NCBI RefSeq assembly: GCF_020012125.1
Contig: NZ_JAIFAG010000001.1
Location: forward strand, 2,542,001 to 2,606,000
From: Hymenobacter psoromatis
GTDB taxonomy: Bacteria > Bacteroidota > Bacteroidia > Cytophagales > Hymenobacteraceae
DNA: 64,000 bases
Reading direction: 5' to 3'
A program made the position numbers and the translations under genes. Under the pieces are notes generated by a model that worked only from the letters and a program-made list of their open reading frames with translations, was not told the origin of the DNA and did not search any database. This document shows positions 53,994-61,043 of this stretch, one piece after another. How positions within the stretch are numbered: position 1 is the stretch's first letter; every line of letters starts with the position of its first letter.

Positions 53994-55538
53994 ATGCCCA
54001 AAATCATTGCGCCCGAAGTCGAGTTCAGCAAGCTCGTCGCTGACCTCAAGCAGGCGGTTCCCGAAATCTTTACCGCCGATGGCGGCTACCTCAACCTGCT
54101 GGAAGGCAAGTGGCAGGAGCCGGGCCAGCCTAAGCCCTTCCACTCGCCCATCGACGGCTCCGACCTTGGCTCGCTACCCATGCTGCAGCACGACCAGGCC
54201 CTGCGCGCCGTGCGCGCCGCCAAGGCCGAAGCCGCCGCCTGGGCCGCTACCGACCTCGACGAGCGCAAGCGCCGCGTGCAGGACTGCCTCGACCACCTGC
54301 GCCCACACATCGACTTGGTTAGCAAGCTCCTCATATGGGAAATTGGCAAAACCTACAAGCTGGGCTTCAACGACATTGACCGCGCCGTGGAGGGCGTGCA
54401 GTGGTACGTGGACAATATCGAGGGCATGCTCGGCGACCGCAAGCCGCTGGGTGTGGTCAGCAACATTGCCTCCTGGAACTACCCGATGTCGGTGCTGATG
54501 CACGCGGTGCTGGTGCAGGTGCTGTGCGGCAACTCGGTGATTGCCAAGGCCCCCACCGACGGCGGCTTTATCTCGCTGAGCCTGACTTTTGCCATTGCGC
54601 GCCGCGCCGGCCTGCCCGTGACGCTGGTGAGCGGCCCCGGCGGCGAGCTGAGCGACGTGCTCGTGAAGGACCCCGCCGTGGACTGCCTCAGCTTCGTGGG
54701 TGGGCGCTACAACGGCCGCAACATCGCCGATGCGCTGGCTTCGCAAGACAAGCGCTACATGCTGGAGATGGAGGGCGTGAACACCTACGGCATCTGGAAC
54801 TACTCGCAGTGGGACACCCTGGCCGACCAGCTCACCAAGGGCTACGACTACGGCAAGCAGCGCTGCACCGCCTACGTGCGCTGGGTGGTCGAGCGCCGGC
54901 TGTTCCCCGAATTCCTCGAAACCTACACCAAGGCCATCAGCAGCCTCAAAATCGGCAACCCTACCCTCGTGGACAAGGCCGGCGACAAGCTGCCCGACCT
55001 GGCCTTCGGGCCCGTTATTAATGCTCACCAGGCCGAGGACCTCGACCGGCTCTACGCCGATGCGCTCAAGACCGGGGCCATCCCGTTCTACGAAGGCAAG
55101 CTGGATGACAGCCTCTTCCTGCCCGGCCAGGACCGCTCAGCCTACCGCGCCCCGCGCGCGCTGGTGGGCCTACCCCGCCAGGCCGAGCTGTACTTCAAGG
55201 AGCCCTTCGGCCCCATCGACTCGGTGGTGCTGGTAGACCGCGTGGAGGAGTTAGTGGGCGAGATGAACATTTCGAACGGCGCGCTGGTAACGGCCCTCGG
55301 CTCAGACGATGAGCAGTGGGCCACCCGCACCGGCAAGGAGCTGCGCGCCTTCAAGGTGGGCATCAACAAGCTGCGCTCGCGCGGTGACCGCGAGGAAGTA
55401 TTCGGCGGCCTGGGCGAAAGCTGGAAAGGCGCTTTCGTGGGAGGCAAGCTGCTGGTGGAGGCTGTGACCCAGGGCAGCCACGGCCAACCCGTGCTCGGCA
55501 ACTACCCCGACGCGATTCTGCTGCCGGAAAAGGCGTAG
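53994..55538 (+). CDS. Divergent aldehyde dehydrogenase in the hexuronate cluster
   Basis: The 514-residue protein has the NAD(P)-aldehyde dehydrogenase layout: GVVSNIASWNYPMSVLMHAV and NSVIAKAPTDGGF in the cofactor-binding half, then YGKQRCTAYVRWVV with the catalytic Cys. The usual FTGSTxVG loop reads F-V-G-G-R-Y-N-G-R-N-I-A, and the ELGG block is LEMEGVNTYG, keeping the Glu but losing the Gly-Gly-Lys. This is an unusual subfamily. Cluster context suggests oxidation of an aldehyde from uronate or glyceraldehyde metabolism; the substrate is unknown. A strong terminator follows. Confidence 0.85.
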   Translation: MPKIIAPEVEFSKLVADLKQAVPEIFTADGGYLNLLEGKWQEPGQPKPFHSPIDGSDLGSLPMLQHDQALRAVRAAKAEAAAWAATDLDERKRRVQDCLDHLRPHIDLVSKLLIWEIGKTYKLGFNDIDRAVEGVQWYVDNIEGMLGDRKPLGVVSNIASWNYPMSVLMHAVLVQVLCGNSVIAKAPTDGGFISLSLTFAIARRAGLPVTLVSGPGGELSDVLVKDPAVDCLSFVGGRYNGRNIADALASQDKRYMLEMEGVNTYGIWNYSQWDTLADQLTKGYDYGKQRCTAYVRWVVERRLFPEFLETYTKAISSLKIGNPTLVDKAGDKLPDLAFGPVINAHQAEDLDRLYADALKTGAIPFYEGKLDDSLFLPGQDRSAYRAPRALVGLPRQAELYFKEPFGPIDSVVLVDRVEELVGEMNISNGALVTALGSDDEQWATRTGKELRAFKVGINKLRSRGDREEVFGGLGESWKGAFVGGKLLVEAVTQGSHGQPVLGNYPDAILLPEKA

Positions 55539-55553
55539 GTATTTTATTCTAAA

Positions 55554-55916
55554 ATGTATCGGGGCCGTTTTCCAGCTGGAAAGCGGCCCTTTTGCTTGCT
55601 ACCCCACCCGCCCGTACTGAACAAGCTAGTCGCGCTGCTTTTCATCCTGGCCGCTTTTCGCGCCTACGCCCAGGCCCCTACCCCCGCCCTCGACCGGAAA
55701 GCGTCGGCTACGCTGCTCACCTACCTGCTTCAATAGGTGCACCAGTAGTATAAGCCGCGCATTTACCAGTCGCAAAGTGACTAGGTGCAGATGAGCGGCG
55801 GGCCACTGCCATTCGAGCATTTGCTGGGAAACTCAGCGGCTACGAATGAGTATTCGGAGGTGCTACCGGGCGGGCTGCGCTCTTACAACGTGCCCGACCT
55901 ATGCCGGGTATACTAG
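55554..55916 (+). pseudogene. Decayed secreted-protein gene with three in-frame amber stops
   Basis: One reading frame of 120 codons contains a credible signal peptide (LNKLVALLFILAAFRAYAQ) and a sensible polar continuation up to a final TAG at 55914. It is broken by TAG at 55734, 55746 and 55782. The text between stops (YKPRIYQSQSD, MSGGPLPFEHLLGNSAATNE, YSEVLPGGLRSYNVPDL) looks coding. I interpret it as a pseudogene of a small exported protein. The family is not recognised. Confidence 0.5.
55562..55593 (+). terminator. Intrinsic terminator after the aldehyde dehydrogenase
   Basis: The stem GGGCCGTTTTCC (55562-55573) pairs with GGAAAGCGGCCC (55578-55589), with one mismatch, around an AGCT loop, and is followed by TTTT. 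It ends the hexuronate cluster 24 nt after the last stop. Confidence 0.8.
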
Positions 55917-56008
55917 GCAGCCGGCCACCATCCTAGCGCGTTTTATGAGGCTGCCTCGCCTAAAAAAAGAGCTTGAAAAAAATTGTACTTACAAATGATA
56001 AAATTGAA

Positions 56009-56040
56009 TTGGAAATAACAACAAGCCTATTGTACCTTTG
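56009..56040 (+). promoter_or_regulatory. Bacteroidota promoter (TTG and TACCTTTG)
   Basis: TTG at 56009-56011 is followed after 21 nt by TACCTTTG at 56033-56040, matching the Bacteroidota -33/-7 elements. It sits 15 nt before the ATG at 56056 in an AT-rich stretch. Confidence 0.65.
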
Positions 56041-56055
56041 AATCGGTCAAACAAA

Positions 56056-56457
56056 ATGCGCAAGCAGTTATTGGCCGACTTAGTCTCTTCCCTACTCTTT
56101 TTTACGCTGATGAATACACTACTTACCCTGCTCGTATCGCTGACTTTTTACGGGCATTCGGGGCCCAGTTCCTCGCATGACATCGAGCGGCCTACACCGA
56201 GCGTTGGAGTTATCAGCGGCGGCGGCATTCAGGCCAGCCCGTTGGTACGCTACCTGGCCGCCACGCTCCAGCTACCGCAAGAGCGAGCCGTAGTTGTGCA
56301 GCAGGCGGTGCAAAAGCACCAGCGCCTGACCCGCACGCCCGAGCGGCTGGCGCAGTGCCTGGAGCAGGTGCTCACCCCCACTGAGTTTGCCTACTACCAG
56401 CACCTGCAGAACCGCGCCGAGATAGCCGCCAACCTGCGCAGCCTGGCCACCCGCTAG
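56056..56457 (+). CDS. Small membrane-anchored protein of unknown function
   Basis: From ATG 56056 (MRKQLLADLVSSLLFFTLM) the product has 133 residues; an in-frame TTG at 56038 falls inside the promoter box and is rejected. One N-terminal membrane helix (LLFFTLMNTLLTLLVSLTF) is followed by a Gly-rich segment. The C-terminal part is helical with Gln/Arg-rich heptads (LPQERAVVVQQAVQKHQRL). No family is recognised. It lies tail-to-tail with the cytochrome P450 gene, 18 nt apart. Confidence 0.6.
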   Translation: MRKQLLADLVSSLLFFTLMNTLLTLLVSLTFYGHSGPSSSHDIERPTPSVGVISGGGIQASPLVRYLAATLQLPQERAVVVQQAVQKHQRLTRTPERLAQCLEQVLTPTEFAYYQHLQNRAEIAANLRSLATR

Positions 56458-56475
56458 GCGCTACGGCCCGCGCCT

Positions 56476-57873
56476 CTACTGGCTCTCCCCTACCCCCTCC
56501 CGGCGGCTGAACCGCAGCCGTAACTCGCCGGGCCGCAGCGTAATGAGCGGGCTCAGCCCCGGCAGGCCCGGCCCTACCGGGTTTATCTCGAAACGGCGCA
56601 CCGCCTGAATCAGTACCAGCTGCAGCTCGGTGAGGGCAAACTGGTTGCCTACGCACAGGCGCGGCCCGCCACCAAAGGGCAGGTAGGCGTAGGTGGGCGG
56701 TGCGGGCACGGCCCCCGGCGCGAAGCGCTCGGGCCGGAACTGCTCGGCCTCGGGCCACAGGCCGGGGTGGTGGTGCAGGCCGTAGAGATAGAGCGAAAAC
56801 AGCGTGCCTTGGGCAATGGCTACCCCCTGAAACTCGTCGGGCTCGGTGGCTACGCGGTCCATTATCCAGGCTGGGGGGTAGAGGCGCAGGGTTTCCTGCA
56901 CCACTTGCAGGGCGTAGGGCAGCCGGGGCAGGTCCTCAAACTCTACTTCCCGGCCGGCGGGCAGCTCGCGGGCTATTTCGTGGGCCAGCTGCTGCTGGGC
57001 GGCGGGGTGGTGGGCCAGCAGCGCAAAGGCCCAGGCCAGGGCATTGGCTGAGGTTTCGTGGCCGGCCACGAGCAGGATGTTCAGCTCATCGAGCAGCTGG
57101 TTTTCACTCATGGCCGCGCCGTCGTCCTCGTAGCGGGCATCGAGTAGCATTTGCAGGAGGTCATCGGGCGGGGGCGTACCGGCGGGGGCCGCCGCCAGGG
57201 CCGCCTGATGCCGGCCAATAGCCCCGCGCACCAGCTCGCGCAATCGGGTAGCTAGCCGGTCGTGGCGACCATAATTACCCCGCGCCCAGTGCCAGGGCCG
57301 CAAATACGGCTGACGGATGGTGCTGATGTAAAATGCCTGAATGGCCGTGAGCCAGTCGCTGAGCTGGGCCAGCTCGCTATCGGCTAGGCTATCGCCAAAC
57401 ACCGACCGCGCTACGATGCAGAAGGCCACCCGCGTAGTGGCGGCGTGGGCATCCAGCTCCACTACCCCTTTGCTTTCAGCGAGTTGCGCCTCTACACTCG
57501 CTACCCACTCGTCGGCCGCCTGGCGCATGAGGCGCGTGAGACCCGCCAGCCGCTGCCGGTGAAAGCCCGGCTGAATGAGCCGGCGCTGCCGCAGCCAGTC
57601 GGCCCCCTCATTCGTCAGCAGGCCCCGGCCCAGGTAGCGCAGCAGCCCATGCGTGAGGTCCGATTTGTGGTAGCGCCGGTGGTTCTTTTGCAGCACGTGC
57701 TGCACCAGCGCTGGGTCGCGGGTCACCACCGAGGGCCGCACGCCGCCCAGGTATAAGCGCACGGTATCACCGTAGTGGGCCAGCGCCTGGTTGAGCGTGC
57801 CAATGGGGTCGCGCGCCGACTTCAACGAACTACGTAGAGTGATAATCCGCGGAACCTGGGGCCAGTTTTTCAA
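56476..57873 (-). CDS. Cytochrome P450
   Basis: The haem monooxygenase has the I-helix motif L-L-V-A-G-H-E-T-S-A-N, the K-helix E-T-L-R-L-Y-P-P (EXXR), and the haem-binding F-G-G-G-P-R-L-C-V-G-N-Q with the thiolate Cys. From TTG 57873 (LKNWPQVPRIITLR) it has 465 residues, a normal length. An ATG at 57957 would add 28 residues coded by one arm of a strong palindrome, with the start codon inside the hairpin loop, so I prefer the shorter form. The substrate is unknown; no ferredoxin partner is adjacent. Confidence 0.9.
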   Translation of the reverse strand: MKNWPQVPRIITLRSSLKSARDPIGTLNQALAHYGDTVRLYLGGVRPSVVTRDPALVQHVLQKNHRRYHKSDLTHGLLRYLGRGLLTNEGADWLRQRRLIQPGFHRQRLAGLTRLMRQAADEWVASVEAQLAESKGVVELDAHAATTRVAFCIVARSVFGDSLADSELAQLSDWLTAIQAFYISTIRQPYLRPWHWARGNYGRHDRLATRLRELVRGAIGRHQAALAAAPAGTPPPDDLLQMLLDARYEDDGAAMSENQLLDELNILLVAGHETSANALAWAFALLAHHPAAQQQLAHEIARELPAGREVEFEDLPRLPYALQVVQETLRLYPPAWIMDRVATEPDEFQGVAIAQGTLFSLYLYGLHHHPGLWPEAEQFRPERFAPGAVPAPPTYAYLPFGGGPRLCVGNQFALTELQLVLIQAVRRFEINPVGPGLPGLSPLITLRPGELRLRFSRREGVGESQ

Positions 57874-57906
57874 GGGGAAGGGGGTAGGAGGGTGAGGAGA
57901 ACAACG

Positions 57907-58005
57907 TTTGTCCTTGCGAGCGCAGCGCGGCAATCTTTCCTTCACGTCAGGATTCATAACCCAAATGTGCAGGAAAGATTGCCGCGCTGCGCTCGCAAGG
58001 GCAAA
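57907..58005. repeat. Class B palindromic element upstream of the P450 gene
   Basis: The arms 57907-57941 and 57971-58005 are reverse complements with one mismatch around a 29-nt loop. They carry GTCCTTGCGAGCGCAGCG and GCAATCTTTCCT. The element fills the space before the P450 gene, and its right arm ends 8 nt from the end of the gene at 58014. Confidence 0.9.
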
Positions 58006-58013
58006 TGGTTTAA

Positions 58014-58571
58014 TTAATCTTCCAACACCAACTCCCGCGGCAATTCAAATTTCAGCTCGCGGCTCTTTTTGCGGCCGTGCAGCTGGGTTAGAAAGTCGTC
58101 CAGCTCCGACTTGTATTCCAGCCACAAGTCCTCGTGCAAGTCTTTCACAATCAATTTAGTCAGGCGCAGCGTCAGCCGGGCCGTGCCCACAAAAAAGCCC
58201 TGGTAGACGCTATCAAACTGCCCGGTATAATTGTCAAAAATCAGCCGCAGGGTATACATGCCGAGGTCAATTTCGAGCTGCTTGCTCTTGGTGACGCGGC
58301 GGGCGCGGGTGGCTTCCTGACCGGCCGCACGCAGGGCTTTTACCAGGCTTCGGTTGAGCAGGCGGCCCGTCACGGCCACGTTGAACAACTCGTGTACGCG
58401 GTCGGCGCTGGCCTCGTAGATGCTGGCCAGCGTCACGTCGGGCAGCAGCTCGTAGCGGAGCGTGTCGTGCAGCTCGGCATCGCGGCGCGCGGCGCGCAGC
58501 AGCAGGGCCGCCAGCTCCTTGTCAGAGAGGCGAGCCAGCGCTTTCTTAAAATCGGCGGAAGGAACGGGCAT
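58014..58571 (-). CDS. Conserved-looking cytosolic protein of unknown function
   Basis: The 185-residue product starts MPVPSADFKKALARLSDKEL. Helical, Arg/Leu-rich sequence is followed by an alpha/beta section (LEIDLGMYTLRLIFDNYTGQ, FFVGTARLTLRLTKLIVKDL). It has no signal peptide or membrane segment and I know no matching domain. The start is ATG 58571. Confidence 0.65.
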   Translation of the reverse strand: MPVPSADFKKALARLSDKELAALLLRAARRDAELHDTLRYELLPDVTLASIYEASADRVHELFNVAVTGRLLNRSLVKALRAAGQEATRARRVTKSKQLEIDLGMYTLRLIFDNYTGQFDSVYQGFFVGTARLTLRLTKLIVKDLHEDLWLEYKSELDDFLTQLHGRKKSRELKFELPRELVLED

Positions 58572-58830
58572 GTAGTTGTCAATGAAGAAGCGGGGGGATG
58601 AATGCGGGTTTTACTCTGGTCACTTTCGGCGCCCGCCTCCTGCGTTTTCCTCAAAAATACCGGCAAAGCCGGGCCGGAAATTTACGTCGGCCGGCCCCTA
58701 CCCCCACGCCGGGCCGCAACGCCCCGGCTACTGAGCCGTTTACCTCCATGCCGCGCGGGTTCTGGCCCTGGCCGCTCGCCAGGGGGTAGGGCCGGCCTCA
58801 GCGCGGCACTCATTCTTTTTCCCAAAATCC

Positions 58831-59853
58831 ATGAAGTACAATCTGTTGGGTAATACGGGCCTGAAAGTATCCGAGCTTTGCCTGGGCACGATGACCTTTG
58901 GCAGCACCGGCGGCCGCTTTGCCGCCATCAACGGGGTAGACCAGGCCGGGGCGGATGCCCTCACCAAGCGTTCGCTCGACGCGGGCATCAATTTTATTGA
59001 TACGGCCAATATTTATACCGAGGGCCAGTCGGAGGAAATGACCGGCCAGGCCCTGCGCAACCTGGGCGTGAACCGCTACGACATCGTGCTGGCTACCAAG
59101 GTGCGCGGCAAAATGGGCGACGGCCCCAACGATGCGGGCCTCACCCGCAAGCATATTATGGCCCAGGCCGAGGCCAGCCTCAAGCGCCTGAATACCGACT
59201 ACATCGACCTCTACCAAACCCACAGCTTCGACCCGCTCACGCCTTGGGAGGAAACCCTGCGCGCCCTCGACGACCTGGTGCGCAGCGGCAAGGTGCGCTA
59301 CCTCGGGGCCAGCAACGTAGCCGCCTGGCAGCTGATGAAAGCGCTCGGCGTGTCGCGGCACGAGCGCCTCGAAAAATACGTGTCGCTGCAAGCTTACTAC
59401 ACCATTGCAGGGCGCGATTTGGAGCGCGAGCTGGTGCCACTGCTGCTCGACCAGAAAGTGGGCCTCCTGGTGTGGAGCCCGCTGGCCGGCGGCTTTCTCA
59501 GCGGCAAATATACCCGCGAAAACCAAAAAGGCGAAGGCCGCCGCAGCGGCTTCGACTTTCCGCCCGTTGATAAAGACCTCGCTTTCAATATTATTGATAA
59601 GCTACGGCCAATGGCTGAGGCCAAGGGCAGCACCGTGGCTGCGCTGGCGCTGGCCTGGCTGTTGCACCAGCCGGTGGTCAGCACGGTTATCATTGGGGCC
59701 AAAAAAATGGACCAGCTGGAAGATAACCTCACGGCGATAGACGTAAAATTCACCTCCGACGAGCTGAAGGAACTGGCCGAGGTAAGCCAGCTCGCCCCCG
59801 AGTATCCCGGCTGGATGCTGGACCTCACTTCCGGCGACCGCCAGCCCTCGTAA
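58831..59853 (+). CDS. Aldo/keto reductase
   Basis: The 340-residue NADPH-dependent oxidoreductase begins MKYNLLGNTGLKVSELCLGT, typical of the potassium-channel-beta/YakC group. The catalytic tetrad is visible: D-T-A-N-I-Y (Asp and Tyr), A-T-K-V-R-G-K (Lys) and Y-Q-T-H-S-F-D (His). Cofactor-binding motifs are SNVAAWQL and STVIIGAKKMDQLEDN. It reduces aldehydes or ketones; the physiological substrate is not known. A strong terminator follows. Confidence 0.93.
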   Translation: MKYNLLGNTGLKVSELCLGTMTFGSTGGRFAAINGVDQAGADALTKRSLDAGINFIDTANIYTEGQSEEMTGQALRNLGVNRYDIVLATKVRGKMGDGPNDAGLTRKHIMAQAEASLKRLNTDYIDLYQTHSFDPLTPWEETLRALDDLVRSGKVRYLGASNVAAWQLMKALGVSRHERLEKYVSLQAYYTIAGRDLERELVPLLLDQKVGLLVWSPLAGGFLSGKYTRENQKGEGRRSGFDFPPVDKDLAFNIIDKLRPMAEAKGSTVAALALAWLLHQPVVSTVIIGAKKMDQLEDNLTAIDVKFTSDELKELAEVSQLAPEYPGWMLDLTSGDRQPS

Positions 59854-59872
59854 GCGGGGGTAGGGACCAGCC

Positions 59873-59917
59873 AGCCCGGCCGCTCGCGCCTACCGGGCAT
59901 GGGCGGCCGGGCTTTTT
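59873..59917 (+). terminator. Intrinsic terminator after the aldo/keto reductase
   Basis: The perfect 11-bp stem AGCCCGGCCGC (59873-59883) pairs with GCGGCCGGGCT (59903-59913) and is followed by a T-tract to 59917. Confidence 0.88.
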
Positions 59918-59998
59918 CTGTGTTTCTGCACGAAACGAAACCGCCGCCGCCGGGGTTATCAACCGATACTTCCGAATGACCGTCGGCCCCGGCCGCCG

Positions 59999-60006
59999 TA
60001 TTTTTG
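59999..60006 (+). promoter_or_regulatory. -7 promoter box TATTTTTG before clpS
   Basis: TATTTTTG matches TAnnTTTG and ends 4 nt before the ATG at 60011, so the mRNA may be leaderless. Confidence 0.6.
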
Positions 60007-60010
60007 CGTT

Positions 60011-60301
60011 ATGGCTTTCCCCGCTACCCGCCCGCAGATTGATTACCAGGACGATGTGCTCCTGCTCGAAGAAGAGCAGGAACTGCGCACGCTCATGGTC
60101 TACAACGACGACGTGAACACCTTCGAGCACGTTATTCAGACGCTGATTGAGGTGTGCGGCCACGAGCCCGAGCAGGCCGAGCAGTGCACGCTACTTATTC
60201 ATTATAAGGGCAAGTGCGCGGTTAAAAACGGCACCTTCGAGGAGTTGGAGCCCCGTTGCTCCGCCATTCACGACCGCGGCATTTCGGCCGATATTGTTTG
60301 A
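60011..60301 (+). CDS. clpS: ATP-dependent Clp protease adaptor ClpS
   Basis: The 96-residue protein recognises N-degron substrates and delivers them to ClpAP. After a short disordered N-terminus it has LRTLMVYNDDVNTFEHVIQTL, the N-D-D-x-x-T/H-F binding motif of ClpS, followed by GHEPEQAEQCTLLIHYKGKC and VKNGTFEEL, the ClpA-contact region. The size is normal. It begins 4 nt after a TATTTTTG promoter box, and recR follows 33 nt downstream. Confidence 0.9.
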   Translation: MAFPATRPQIDYQDDVLLLEEEQELRTLMVYNDDVNTFEHVIQTLIEVCGHEPEQAEQCTLLIHYKGKCAVKNGTFEELEPRCSAIHDRGISADIV

Positions 60302-60334
60302 TTTTCTAATCGTTAGGGCGGTTTTATTTCCAGA

Positions 60335-60949
60335 ATGGATTTTCCTTCCAAGCTCATTGAAAACGCGGTAGTGGAGCTGTCGCGGCTGCCCGGCATCGGC
60401 AAAAAAACCGCCCTGCGCCTGGCGCTGCACCTGCTCAAGGCTGAGAGCGACACCACCGCCAACCTGGCCGAGGCGCTGGCCAAAATGCGCTTCGATATTA
60501 CATATTGCCGCACCTGCCATAGTATTTCGGACAGCGAGGAATGCAGCATTTGCGCCAATAAGCTGCGCGACCACGCGCTGGTGTGCGTGGTGGCCGATGT
60601 GCGCGACGTCATCGCCATCGAAAATACGGGGCAGTATCAGGGCGTGTATCACGTGCTGGGCGGCGTTATCTCGCCCATCGAGGGGGTAGGGCCGGCCGAC
60701 TTACAGGTGGATTCGCTGGTGGCGCGCGCCGGGGCCGAGGACTCCGAAATCCGCGAGATTATCCTGGCCATCTCGCCCACGATGGAGGGCGACACCACGG
60801 CCTTCTACCTCTCGCGCCGCCTGCGCGACTTTGAGAGCCTGAATATCAGCACCATCGCCCGCGGCATCCCAATGGGTGGCGAGCTGGAATACGCCGACGA
60901 AATCACCCTGGGCCGCAGCATCGTGGAGCGCCAGCGCCAAACGCGGTAG
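60335..60949 (+). CDS. recR: Recombination protein RecR
   Basis: The 204-residue protein loads RecA at gaps with RecFO. It has a helix-hairpin-helix (LSRLPGIGKKTALRLALHL), a zinc finger of four cysteines (YCRTCHSISDSEECSIC) and a TOPRIM domain (VCVVADVRDVIAIENTGQYQG). The Walker-like C-terminal part ends RQRQTR. Length and motifs fit RecR well. It starts at ATG 60335. Confidence 0.96.
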   Translation: MDFPSKLIENAVVELSRLPGIGKKTALRLALHLLKAESDTTANLAEALAKMRFDITYCRTCHSISDSEECSICANKLRDHALVCVVADVRDVIAIENTGQYQGVYHVLGGVISPIEGVGPADLQVDSLVARAGAEDSEIREIILAISPTMEGDTTAFYLSRRLRDFESLNISTIARGIPMGGELEYADEITLGRSIVERQRQTR

Positions 60950-61043
60950 GGTATAAAACCAGTTTTCCTTGCGAGCGCAGCGCGGTAATGACAAGATGAG
61001 TGGGCGCTTGCAATGACGACCGGCCCCGTAATTTCGCCTTCCT

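Noticed and set aside
55554..55916. Amber recoding (pyrrolysine or suppressed TAG)
   Set aside because: Other genes here end in TAG without problem and no suppressor tRNA or Pyl gene is present, so pseudogene decay is preferred.
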